Under the pieces are notes generated by a model. That model was not told where the DNA came from and made no database searches. It saw only the letters and a list, made by a program, of their open reading frames with translations. A stretch of 64,000 nt of DNA from Dysidea avara (Eukaryota > Porifera > Demospongiae > Dictyoceratida > Dysideidae). Both the position numbers and the translations under genes were made by a program. Position 1 is the stretch's first letter. Each line of letters begins with the position of its first letter. This document shows positions 10,992-22,088 of the stretch, one piece after another. Location: NCBI RefSeq assembly GCF_963678975.1, contig NC_089277.1, forward strand, positions 24,378,672 to 24,442,671, in the 5' to 3' direction.

Positions 10992-13265
10992 ATGGCAGTG
11001 ATACGTGCGTTACTCGGTATCTTAGCTTTTAGCTCATCAGGTGTGCTGGCGCAGGGTGGTACCGTGAGCAAACCTGCTTCTTGCGAAACTAGCGACAAGC
11101 AGTCATTGAAATGGATGGAAGTGTTACCTGGAATTGGCTGGGACAACCTTCGCAACAAGGACATGGGTTTGGTGTTTGAATACGAGTATACACAATGTCA
11201 ATTAACAAATGATAGGAAGTTTCTGCTCCCTGATGGTGTTTTTGCTATCCCCGTGCAACAAAGTGACGTCGAAACGTATTCTGAATTGATCACACATTGG
11301 GAGAACCACAACAGCTTGACATCAAGCTCCATTAATGTTGAAGGACATACCTTTTTTGCTTCACTTGATGGAAAGTTCTCAAAAGAATACACAAAGATCA
11401 AGGAGACCATGTACAACCAAAAGTCAATCATTGCTCGCGTTCAGATCAGGCACAAAGTGTATGTTATACGCCTGCAATCCGGTTCCAAATTGAACCAAAT
11501 GTTTAAAAAGAGACTGTTGGATATTGCTTCCCATATTATCAACAACAATGCCGGTATTGCTCGGTATCTAGCAGAGCTGTTAATTCGTGACTATGGCACT
11601 CATTACTTATCAGCAGTGCATGCTGGAGCTATTCTGGTACAAGAAGATTACATAAAATCTGAACTTGCAAAAGAATCTGAAGATACTAAGCAGAAAATAA
11701 CAGCATCTGCTAGTGCCAATTTCTTTGGAAAGATTGGTTTTAGTACATCGTACACTCATGTGACTGATACAAAGTTCTCAGAATTATACTTGAACAATCG
11801 GACTTATTCTCATATTCAGACATATGGTGGTCCACCATATAGAGTGAATTTTACTATCAATGACTGGGAAGATGGATTAGCTGACACTCTGGTAGCTATA
11901 GATAGGGAAGGAGTTCCTCTCCATTTTGCCATAATTCCTGAAGTCCTTACTGAACTTCCACCAGCACAGACACTAGAGTTAGCTTGCTATGTTGAAAAGG
12001 CTATCAATTCTTATTACGAGCACAATACTATAAAGGGATGCACTGATTCAAATGCTTTGAACTTTAATTTTGCTGCTAACATAGATGATAAATCTTGCCA
12101 TGCTCCAGCAGATAACTTTACATTTGGAGGTGTCTATCAAACCTGTGATCGCACATCTGTTGACAAAGAAGATATTATATGTCCACAACTTGTGCAAAAA
12201 AATCCTCTAAAGGGTGATTATTCCTGCCCAGATTATTATGAACCTGTCTTGCTACATAGTGGAACAAAGAGTGGTTCTTACACTACCCAGCAGTGTGATG
12301 AGCATTGTTCAGGACATTGGTTTTGGAAAAAGTGTCATGATGATTGCTACAATGTAAACAATCCTGTTACAGGTAATTATAATATTTATTGGTGTGTAGC
12401 AACTGGACCTGTCCCTGAAAATTCAGGCTACATGTTTGGAGGCTTGTATAGTTCAACTGCCGTTAACCCATTTACCCAAACTGCTTCATGCCCTAACCAC
12501 TTCTATCCTTTAAGATTTGGAGAAGATACGCACATCTGTGTAAGTGATGATTATGAACTTGGTTATGCTTTGTCTGCTCCATTTGCTGGGTTTGATAGTT
12601 GCATAGCAGGAAATCCACTAGCTACAAAGTCCTCTAGTGGTAGTTTAAGGATGCAATTTGGATTACTGGAGGTTGACCCTAACACTTGGCCCCATAGATG
12701 CCCCACTGGATATACACAACATTTGGCAAGTATGGAACAATCCTGTGAAATCAACTATTGTGTGAAGGCTGGAACACTCGGCGAGAAAGGTCTCCCACCA
12801 ATCAAATTGCCGCCATACCGCAAGTACCCTAACACCAATGTTAATACAGTCAATGTATTCTCCATAATGTCATCAACTGGAGATCTATGGATGAAAGATA
12901 ATTCTACCAACGAATGGCGAATTGTCAAAACGGTGAAAATGGATGACATTTATGTACCAGTGAGTAACACAAGTCGTTCATCAGAGATAATTAATGCTAG
13001 TATACTAACCAGTGCTACCCCTATTCAAGATAAAAATAATAAAAATGCCAACCATAGCTCCAACTCCCCTGCCACAGTTGCTGTGATCATCATTTCCACT
13101 GCACTATTAGGTCTGGCCATTGTGGTGGCTATGTATGGACTGTACCGGTGTAAAAGTGGAATAAAGATTTGCAAGCGCTCTGGCGGCTATGAAAATCTTT
13201 CTAAAACTTCTGCTACTGCTGCTTCAACTGTCATGGGTCAGGTGGAAACAACAGCAAATGTTTAA
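10992..13265 (+). CDS. MPEG1: Macrophage-expressed gene 1 protein (perforin-2), intronless
   Basis: 757 codons, ATG at 10992, TAA at 13263. Perforin-2 is a pore-forming innate-immunity protein of endolysosomal or phagosomal membranes that attacks engulfed bacteria. Visible parts: signal peptide 1-20 (cleavage after GVLA); MACPF domain about 35-345, with the signature YGTHYL at 201-206 and Gly-rich bend around 278-282; a Cys-rich module GCTDSNALNFNF...DDKSC at 349-369, as in other MPEG1 proteins; a Cys-rich P2/MABP-like region about 375-590; a single membrane span about 695-717; and a 40-residue cytoplasmic tail with GGYENL, a YxxL-type sorting signal at 733-736. Length and order match the family (about 700-750 residues). 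One exon, as in vertebrate MPEG1. No stop or frameshift: it appears functional. The start is supported by the signal peptide. Confidence 0.93.
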   Translation: MAVIRALLGILAFSSSGVLAQGGTVSKPASCETSDKQSLKWMEVLPGIGWDNLRNKDMGLVFEYEYTQCQLTNDRKFLLPDGVFAIPVQQSDVETYSELITHWENHNSLTSSSINVEGHTFFASLDGKFSKEYTKIKETMYNQKSIIARVQIRHKVYVIRLQSGSKLNQMFKKRLLDIASHIINNNAGIARYLAELLIRDYGTHYLSAVHAGAILVQEDYIKSELAKESEDTKQKITASASANFFGKIGFSTSYTHVTDTKFSELYLNNRTYSHIQTYGGPPYRVNFTINDWEDGLADTLVAIDREGVPLHFAIIPEVLTELPPAQTLELACYVEKAINSYYEHNTIKGCTDSNALNFNFAANIDDKSCHAPADNFTFGGVYQTCDRTSVDKEDIICPQLVQKNPLKGDYSCPDYYEPVLLHSGTKSGSYTTQQCDEHCSGHWFWKKCHDDCYNVNNPVTGNYNIYWCVATGPVPENSGYMFGGLYSSTAVNPFTQTASCPNHFYPLRFGEDTHICVSDDYELGYALSAPFAGFDSCIAGNPLATKSSSGSLRMQFGLLEVDPNTWPHRCPTGYTQHLASMEQSCEINYCVKAGTLGEKGLPPIKLPPYRKYPNTNVNTVNVFSIMSSTGDLWMKDNSTNEWRIVKTVKMDDIYVPVSNTSRSSEIINASILTSATPIQDKNNKNANHSSNSPATVAVIIISTALLGLAIVVAMYGLYRCKSGIKICKRSGGYENLSKTSATAASTVMGQVETTANV

Positions 13266-13511
13266 CTTTCACATTGCACTTACAAAACATAGATGCTATT
13301 TTATTGAAAACACTCATAATTGCATAAATTTTGTGTATATATACCTAAACTTCTCTATACCATGCACTGTAGATTTTGTCACCTTTCCAACACAATAATA
13401 ATATTATAATGCTTTCAAAATAGTCCATACATACGTCATATTGTTTATTGATAGATACGTAGCTACTGTATTATTATTATTATTATTATTATACTGTACC
13501 ATATGTTAGAG
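13266..13511. other. MPEG1 3' flank with an ATT microsatellite
   Basis: AT-rich sequence with no canonical AATAAA that I can see. Candidate weak signals (AATAATAATATTATAA) lie at about 13393-13410. A (TTA)n tract is at 13469-13492. Confidence 0.35.
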
Positions 13512-13972
13512 TTAAAGCACCGCCGCGTGTGTGTACGGAATATACAGTACGAGGCAGGGGCGGATCCAGAGTTTGGAAAGAGGGGGGCACCTTGCTGAAA
13601 AACAGTTGAAGACCAAAAAAAAGGTCACAACAATAATAGCTAGTTATCCTTTACCAAATATATCACATCTGTTATGTAAAATAAAATCCTATTTATAGCT
13701 TCATAGGTAAGCTACACTGCCTCATGAACATTGTGACTGCTTTATTAGAGTAATTGACTGCTCTATTAGAGTATCTCGATCTTGTATGCGATTTCTTGAA
13801 GGGGGGGGGGGGGGGGGGGGGCATTTGCCCCAAATGCTCCATCCTAAACCCGCCATTGCGAGGGGTGTGTCGAGAAGCTAATACAGCACGAGGCGAAGCC
13901 GAGTGCTGTATTTGACTCGAGACACCCCCGAGTACTGTATTTGTCGTACACACAAGCAAGGCGGTGCTTTAA
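13512..13972. mobile_element. Palindromic MITE with TTAA target site
   Basis: Ends AGCACCGCC and GGCGGTGCT are exact inverse copies flanked by TTAA at 13512-13515 and 13969-13972. The next ~40 bp also match in inverted orientation (GTGTGTACG...ATACAGTAC). A central hairpin is at 13883-13912 (ACAGCACGAGGC / GCCGAGTGCTGT). TTAA duplications are typical of piggyBac and Kolobok. The element is split by the MITE at 13555-13858. Confidence 0.7.
13555..13858. mobile_element. MITE with CAGGGGCGGATCC left end, nested, with a G21 tract
   Basis: Left terminus CAGGGGCGGATCCAGAG, right terminus the inverse of CAATGGCGGGTTTAGGA. Flanked by the direct repeat CGAGG (13550-13554, 13859-13863). Removing it restores the palindromic host MITE. 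It carries two inverse copies of the CTCTAATAGAGCAGTCA motif (13738-13783) and a run of 21 G at 13801-13821. Confidence 0.7.
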
Positions 13973-13978
13973 GTGTTA

Positions 13979-15109
13979 GGCCACACCAAGTCAAACCTTA
14001 GTTTCTGGTCACCCGCCCGCATGGTAAACCTGGAACCCTAGTTTATGAGGACTATTATTAATATTACAGGTGCTTAAGTGCATGTGACCCAGCAAGACAC
14101 TTATTTTTTACTGCAAAAGATCGAGATACTCTAATAGAGCAGTCAGGGATTCCAATAGAGCAGTCACACTACTCTTAACTCTAATATTAGGTACATATGC
14201 CACACTAATAAAATGTTTCTAACTATAGCTAGTTTCGTCCTTGATTATATAGCTGTTCAGATTATAACGGTTACTAATGCTTCTGTAACCAAAGTAATTT
14301 CAGTAGCATTAACTACTAGCCCATGCAGATGGGCCATAACTTTAACTTTATAATTCAAATGTAGTCCTCTAATGATTAGTCTAGTAACTTCAAATTCCTT
14401 ATCACTGAACACTACAGGGGTATGGAAAGCCGGCAACATTCGGTGAGCTTAATTAAACTTAAACTTTTCCATAACTAAAATTAGATTGGCAAGTAGAAAC
14501 CCTTATAGTTTAAACATTCCCAGATGATCACTAAAAAACACTAGTCTGGAGCACTCAATGACTCAAAACTTTGACAGTTACTTTTCTCAAGGTTTACTGA
14601 ATAGAAGGCTGGAAACGCATAGCTAGTGGGCTAAGACTTCACATTTGAATGAAGAATTTCTGATGTGAAAATAGAAGTTAAATTTCATTTTGGATCATGA
14701 TCATTTGAACAACTTAGCTATAAGTCATAGTAATACTTTCCTGACATAGCTAATGAGACATTTATTTCACTTGGAAAGCATAAGTAGCTACGTGAGCAAA
14801 ACATTTCCTATAGTATATTCTAAATAAATAAATAAATATACTTAAATGCTATACATCAGTGTATAGCTAGCCATGATCCATCAACAACTTTCCTAGTGCA
14901 TTTTTTGCCGAAGCACAACTACTTATGTTGTTGGTTAAGTTTGACTAAAAACAAAATCAACATGAATTTGCTAAATTGAGCAAATAATAATACCATACGG
15001 TATATTGTCACAGTAGAATCTATAGTCCTGAAGTCCTGATCATCCGCCCGCCCGCATCCATTTGTAGGCTTGGGAGTGACCAGAAACTAAGATATGACTT
15101 GGAGTGGCC
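13979..15109. mobile_element. PIF/Harbinger-like non-autonomous TIR element
   Basis: Left end GGCCACACCAAGTCAAACCT, continuing TTAGTTTCTGGTCAC, is mirrored at the right end (GTGACCAGAAACTAAGATAT, then GACTTGGAGTGGCC). Flanked by TTA at 13976-13978 and 15110-15112, the 3-bp target site usual for PIF/Harbinger. About 1.1 kb with no transposase. It contains the GAGATACTCTAATAGAGCAG motif at 14120-14143. Confidence 0.7.
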
Positions 15110-15112
15110 TTA

Positions 15113-17802
15113 TTATTGTACTTCCTGGTCGAGTCTGGCTCGAAGCGATTTTCTCTAGTACTCAAACCGCTGAGATTTTCGGTGATAAGGATATCAGTGA
15201 GTGTTTGACTATTCTATTTTTAGTCGTAGAACGAATTAATAGGATTAGTTTGGCTAGTTTTAGCGATTTACAATGTCACGCACGTGATCAGTCGTGCTGT
15301 CTTAGTGGAGTCGTGTTTTAAAAGCTTCGTGATCAGACGATCAGTAAGTGTTTATACAATCTATTCCTAGCCGTAGAACGAACTCGTAGGATTAGTTTGG
15401 CTGGTTTTAGCATTTACAGTGTTGTTTACGTAACATTCCACAAATAAACTCTCCGCATAACTGTACTGTATTTGCCCAATTAGCTGCATTGGCCAGATGT
15501 GCATCTTTCATTTTGTAATATGTGGAACATTGCTGAAACTGAAGTGAAATGGTCACTTTGTGTTTAATTGATGGTCACACATGCATTCAGTCATATTGTC
15601 TGTAGTAACTGGATTGATTGCAAAGGTTGTTCTCATACTGTTACTTGATTTTAATGCTGTACTATATTATGCATGGAAGTGGAATCGGGGTGTACATTCA
15701 GCCTAGCCTGAAACAAACTAGCATAACAGCCATTACTGTGCAAATGTCAACAGAATTTGAAGACAAGACAGAGTAAAAACAGAGCAACATGGAACAAAAT
15801 AACGGAGTTGGTATCAGTCAGTAATTGGTATACGATAACATGGGCTAGAAGAATGATACTGTACTATTTAATTCTACTGATCATAAGTATTATGCACAGC
15901 CAAATACAGACATCCCCAGATTTACCAGAGGTCCATCAGGATTCAGACTTGATTGTATGATTTTTAATAGGACCTGGAAATGTAGAAAAGCAACATTTGA
16001 AGCAATGGTAGACCCATTAACAAGTTGGTTGCCATTACACACTCCAGGGGACAAATTACAATGGTGATGCCACCACCCATTCAGTACTCCATTCTATATA
16101 CATACACCCATGTATGTGCACATATATATGCAGCCTAGTATATTTGCTTAGCTATGCATACCACCCTCCCACCGCTCCTAGCTCTATTGCCTACTTTGCT
16201 TTAATGCTAAGTACATAACATTATTTGCAAAGCCAGCAAGTGTACGTAACAATACAAAACAAGTAGCAATACACAATAATAGAACATTATATTAGATATG
16301 TGATGTTACACATTGTAGATATTATAAAGGTACTATACCGTAGCATTATGATATTAAGATAATGAGTTTGGATGAATAACGGGCAATGGAGGAAGTTGTA
16401 GGATGGGCGATAGCCTCCTCTACAAAAAGGGTAGGTAAACATTACATTCACAGCTGCTTAGTTGTTGGATCAAACTGTAGCACTTGATCAATAGCAAACC
16501 AAACATAAGTAACACATACGTATAACCACTGAAAGCTGCTAAGTAATTTAACAAGTAAATTTTTGTATAGTTTGACAAAGCTTACAAGCACATAACTAGC
16601 ATCAAATTTGCCTGCCGTCAAACCTCAGTCACTACCTAGCATGTAACATGAAACAAAATATAAACCACATATATGACCACATACAGCTAAACACATACAG
16701 TATATGAGCACATATTATAATGATCTTCGTATATTCATGATAATGGGTGTGTGGAAGCTTTTTTGTATAGCTAGACCATTCAATCTTTGACAGCATGGTA
16801 CATCACGTGATCTGAAACTTAATTTACAACTGGGTATCTTGATGACCAATTTAATGTCACTGCACTTCTGATCAGTTGTAACTATAATCATGCAGGTACA
16901 ACCCACAACAAGCGTGTTAACTTCAATTTGTTGTGATGCAATAAAATTCAGATAGCAGGATTTGACAGTGAGATTAGTTTACCATAACCTATATGTAAAT
17001 AAAAATTGTGATCAGGTGTTGGCCCAAGATATTGTATTGCTCAACAGGTTATAGTAACAAAATAGTACATGTGAGAAACTGTTTGAGTAACTGCGCCATG
17101 TAAATACATTGCAATTGGAGAAAACAATGTACCAGTATATGCATGTAGTGGTGATAGTAAAGTTTGGGATGCACTTGACATGGTCACAATCAAGAGTTCA
17201 TAACTGTAGAGGGACCCCTACAATATCGTGAACTATTGTGATGATGGGTGCATGTATGGTCTTTCTAAATGAGGCCATGTATTTACAGCTATTCATCATT
17301 TTGCAGACTAATTACAATGCAACTACAGTTTACTACACACAAGAAACTTTTTGAATGTTTTGTTTATTAAAATAATATGATCGCTAGTATCTTTACTTTG
17401 ATGTTGTGTGGCCGTGGTAGGAAGTGAAACTAATCACTTAGGTGTAAGTATACACCGAAAGTTCCCAGGAATGTGTGGTTATACAGGTAGACTAATATAA
17501 GCACACTTATGTATGCGTATAAAGGCTTATTGTACGCATGTAACTACACTACTGTACCCACCATCATGAAAGCATAACATTGAAAGTTTACTGTTTACAT
17601 TGCAAATTCTTAGAATTTGCTGTGATGAATTCCATATTTGTATCTGTATTATACACTTATTTATAGTAGTGATTTCCCATATTAGTCTCACTGATGTATG
17701 CTAGCTGTTAAAAAATAACGGAGGCATTCAGTGTACTGTCAAACTGCTGACCATAGCTACGCAAACACATTTAGCTAATTAGAAGCAATACTATTGAATA
17801 TA
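15113..17802. other. Intergenic, no gene recognised
   Basis: AT-rich DNA. A weakly duplicated segment occurs at about 15150-15275 and 15320-15410 (both contain CGTAGAACGAA and AGGATTAGTTTGGCT), which may be an old tandem duplication. The small ORFs at 15094-15321 and 15757-15960 have no family resemblance that I recognise. Confidence 0.4.
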
Positions 17803-18600
17803 TCAAGACACACGGTAGTGTGTCGTGCGGCCCAAGAAGCCGGCGTGCCACCCGTAAGTATATTAACAGGAAGAAAGAAAACGCAATTTTCACACCTATG
17901 TAGCTCTGTGATCCCTTATCCGATTGGAACCAAATTTGCTAGAGAGGTGCCGGCCAGCAAGGGGAGTATACACACCAAATGTGAAGAAAATCGCTCCAGC
18001 CATTTCCGAGATACGAGCGAACAAAATTTCGTTTTAATTTCTTCGTTTTTTCCTTCTACTTCTTCATTTCGTACATTTCGCAAAATCCGCCATAAAACAC
18101 GAATTCGTGCTCGGATCGTACTGAAATTTGGCACACATAAAGAGCTCGTTAAAGCGGATCTCTGTACCAACTTTGGTAGGAATCCGATGAACATTCACGG
18201 AGTTAGGACCGATTATTTGCGTAAAATAAGGTCGAAGGTCTGTCACGCCTACAGGGTAAACTCCTTTGAGGAACCAGTTGAAAATTACTATGTAGATGGA
18301 GCAACCATCGTAGGAGTGCCTTTTTGTGGTTTGAAAGGAATCGGGATAAAGACCACGGAGATATGACACAAAACCCGACCTTTGTCAAAGTTACGCGATC
18401 GATGTTTATGAATAAAAATACTATTAGTTTTCGTATCTATCAGGCAAACCGCTTAGAGCAATGTGCTGAAAATCAGTGTGTAGCTGGAATAATCATCATA
18501 GAAAGTCCTTGCAGTAGTACAGAAGAATGGGATTACAAACCACTGAGCTATGATTCGAAACGCAACTACGTGTAGCAAATGCGAGATCGAGATACTCTAA
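17803..18600 (+). repeat. Terminal module of the minisatellite element, copy 1
   Basis: About 800 bp, repeated at 41100-41898 (inverse, about 90% identical by eye), partially at 19755-20290 and 42110-42440, and diverged at 25090-25921 (inverse). It carries an apparent 190-codon ORF (17794-18366). Other copies break that frame, and the composition is of the same low-quality type on both strands, so I do not call it a gene. It ends with GAGATACTCTAATAGAACAG at 18590-18609, directly before the minisatellite. Confidence 0.7.
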
Positions 18601-18659
18601 TAGAACAGTCACCATAATAAAGCATTCAGCTGCATTTATAATTTACTAAATTATATTAC

Positions 18660-19047
18660 ATTGCATAGGGAATTCAGCTACAAACAAGTCACCCTGTAGT
18701 CAGATCAGCCAGAAGAAGGTACCTAATAGAGAGTTCAGCTACAAAGAAAAACCATCATGTAGATTGCCCTGTAGAGAGATCAGCTAGAAGAAGTTACCTT
18801 GTAGAGAGTTCAGTTACAAAGAATAACCTGTAGAGAGTTCAGCTAGGAACAAGTCACCCTGTACAGAGATCAGCTACAAACAAATCACCCTGTAGAAAGA
18901 TCAGCTAGAAGAAGTTACCTTGTAGAGAGTTCAGCTACAAACAAATCACCCTGTAGAGAGTTCAGCTAAAAACAAGTCACCCTGTAGAGAGATCAGCTAG
19001 AAACAAGTCACCCTGCAGAGAGTTCAGCTAGAAGTTACATTGTAGAT

Positions 19048-19081
<34 letters not shown>

Positions 19082-19285
19082 TTCAGCTACAAAGAAACTA
19101 CCATGTAGAGAGTTCAGCTGCAAACAAATCGCCCTGTAGAAAATTCAGCTACAAACAAACCACCCTGTAGAGAGTTCAGCTACAAACAAGTCACCCTATA
19201 GAGAGATCAGCTAGAAGCAAGTCATCCGGTAGAGAGATCAGCTAGAAGGATAACCTTGTAGATAGGTCAGCTACAAAGAAATCAC
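18660..19285 (+). repeat. Minisatellite array A, ~30-31 bp unit
   Basis: Roughly 20 tandem units built on GTAGAGAGTTCAGCTACAAA followed by a CAAGTCACC-like end. Two unit types alternate: AGTTCAGCTAC and AGATCAGCTAGAAG. An (ATT)n tract interrupts the array at 19052-19081. Confidence 0.9.
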
Positions 19286-19384
19286 CCTGCTTCATCTTTT
19301 CTTCTTCCTGTGGTAAAGAAAAAATGATAGGTAAAAAAAAGCCCTAAAGTCGGCCATAGGTCGGCTTTGGGGTATACAAATACA

Positions 19385-20290
19385 AAAAGAAGTGAAATCT
19401 AATCCAAAACAGCCAAGTTGTAAAAAAAGTGCGGCCCTCAGACAGGCTATGGTGAAAAAAGATGTGAAATCCAAGGTGGCGGCCAAGAAATGGCTGTGAT
19501 GGTAGGTTAATGGTAAAAATTTTAATGATGACAATTCAGGTTTCCTTTTACAATAAAATTATGGAACCAACTAGATGATCATATTATCCAAGCTCCATCT
19601 CTTGATTTATTTAACAATTATATAAATTTGTAAATAAGTAGCTAACTACATATGTACGAATATACTCATGATTGAGGTCGTACATTAACAAATATATATA
19701 TATAAACCAGGTGAATTTTGTGCCAAGACCAAGCGGCACCAAATTCACCTGAATTGTCCTTATTAAAATATTTACATAAAACACGAATGTGTACTCGGAT
19801 AGGGCTGAAATTTGGCACACTTGAAGGGCTCATTAAGGCGGATCTCAGTACCAACTTTGGTAGGAATCCGATGAACATACACGGAGTTATGACCGATTAT
19901 GTGTGTAAAATAAGGTCGAAGGTCTGTCACGCCTACAGGGTAAACCCCTTGGAGGAATGAGTAGAAAATTTATATGTAGATGGAGTAACCATCGCAGGAG
20001 TGCCTTTTTGTGGTTTGAAAGGAATTGAGATAAAGACCATGGAGATATGACACAAAACCCAACCTGTGTCAAAATTACGCGATCGATTTTTATGAATAAA
20101 AAAACTATTAGTTTTCACATCTACCAGGCAAACCGCTTGGAGCAATGAGCTGAAAATCAGTGTGTAGCTTGAATAATCATCATAGAAAGTTCTTGCAGTA
20201 GTACAGAAGAATCGGATTACAAACCACTGAGTTATGATTCGAAAGGCAACTACGTGTAGCAAATGCGAGATCGAGATACTCTTATAGAAC
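19385..20290. repeat. Rearranged MITE and partial terminal module
   Basis: 19389-19543 is the left half of the palindromic MITE found at 22206 and 37379. The sequence is then interrupted (about 19544-19710), resumes with GGTGAATTTTGTGCCAAGAC at 19712, and at about 19770 fuses to the middle of the terminal module, which runs to 20290. This records at least one insertion and one illegitimate junction. Confidence 0.6.
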
Positions 20291-20334
20291 AGTCACCCTA
20301 ATAGAGCATTCAGCTACGTTTATAACTTACTCCA

Positions 20335-21990
20335 TTACAGAATTATATTACATTGCAGGATATTCTGTACGGAATTCAGCTACAAACAGTTAATCTGATA
20401 GACAATTCAGCTACATGCAAGTCACCCTGTAGAGAGTTTATCTAGAAACAAGTCACCCTGTATCAGCTAGAAGAAGTCACCTTGTAGAGAGTTCAACTAC
20501 AAAGAAACCATCATGTAGAGAGTTCAGCTGCAAACCAATCACAACTCAGCTACAAACAAACATGCCCTGTAAAAAGATCAGCTAGAAGAAGTTACCTTGT
20601 AGAGAGTTCAGCTATATACAAAGAAATCACCATGTAGAGAGTTAAGCTGCAAACAAATCACCCAGTAGAAAGTTCAGCTATGAACAGATCACCCTGTTGA
20701 GAGTTCAGTTAGGAACAAGTAATCCTGTAGAGAGATCAGCTAGAAGTATCACCTTGTAGAAAGTTCAGCTACAAACAAAACATCTGTAGAGAGTTCAGCT
20801 ACAAACAAATCACCCTGCAGAGAGATCAGCTAGAAGAAGTCACCTTGTAGAGAGTTCAGCTATAAAGAAACCACCATGTAGAAAGTTCAGCTGCAAACAA
20901 ATCCCCTGTAGAGAGTTCAGCTAGAAACAAGTCACCCTGTAGAGAGATCAGCTAGAAACAAGTCATCCTGTAGAGGGTTCAGCTAGAAGAAGTCACATTG
21001 TAGAGAGTTCAGCTACAAAGAAACTACCATGTAGAGAGTTCAGCTGCAAACAAATCACCCTGTAGAGAACTCAGCTACGAACAAATCACCCTGTAGAAAG
21101 ATCAGCTAGAAGAAGTTACCTTGTAGGGAGTTCAGCTACGAACAGATCACCCTGTAGAGAATTCAGCTACAAACAAATCACCCTGTAGAGAGTTCAGTTA
21201 CAAAGAAACCACCATGTAGAGAGTTCAGCTGCAAAAAAATCAATCACTCTGTAGAGAGTTCAGCTAGAAGAAGTTACCTTGTAGGGAGTTCAGCTACAAA
21301 GAAATCACCCTGTAGAGAGTTCAGCTGCAAACACATCACCCTGTAGAGAGTTTAGCTACAAACAAATCGCCCTGTAGATAGATCAGCTAGAAGAAGTTAC
21401 CTTGTAGGGAGTTCAGCTACAAAGAAATCACCCTGTAGAGAGTTCAGCTGCAAACACATCACCCTGTAGAGAGTTCAGCTACAAACAAATCATCCTGTAG
21501 AGAGTTCAGCTACAAAGAAATCATCATGTAGAGAGTTCAGCTGCAAACAAATCATCCTGTAGAGAGTTCAGCTATGAAAAGATCACACTGTAGAGAATTC
21601 AGCTAGAAGAAGTCACCTTTTAGAGAGTTCAGCTACAAAGCAACCACCATGTAGAGAGTTCAGCTGCAAACACATCACTCTGTAGAGAGTTCAGCTACAA
21701 ACAAATCGTCCTGTAGAGAGACCAGCTAGAAACAAGTCATCCTGTAGACAGATCAGCTAGAAGAAGTTACCTTGTAGAGAGTTCAGCTGCAAACAAATCA
21801 CTCTGTAGAGAATTCAACTACAAACAGATAACCCTGCAGAGAGTTCAGCTAGAGTCAAGTCTCCCTGTAGAGAGAATCCTGTAAAGAGTTCATCTATGTA
21901 CAAGCAGATCACCCTGTAGAGATTTCAGCTACATTTCAAGTCACCCAGTAGAGAGATCAGCTGCAAATTATCCTGTGGGGATTAATTGAC
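20335..21990 (+). repeat. Minisatellite array B, ~30-31 bp unit
   Basis: About 53 tandem units of the same family and orientation as array A. Some higher-order pattern is visible: the pair of units at 21250-21350 recurs nearly unchanged at 21380-21480. Confidence 0.9.
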
Positions 21991-22088
21991 ATGTAATAAA
22001 TATATGCTCTCTTTTTATATTATGAACTCTTGATATATGCATTATATATATAATTTGTACATTTAAAATCAGAATGAGTTAAAGTGTT

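Noticed and set aside
17794..18366. 190-codon ORF in the terminal module of the minisatellite element
   Set aside because: The homologous modules at 41444-41884 and 19755-20290 have different lengths and frame breaks, long ORFs also exist on the opposite strand, and no domain is recognisable. Treated as non-coding repeat.
18660..21990. Possible CRISPR array
   Set aside because: Units are contiguous ~30-31 bp tandem repeats with graded variation and no unique spacers; the genome context is animal, with no cas genes.
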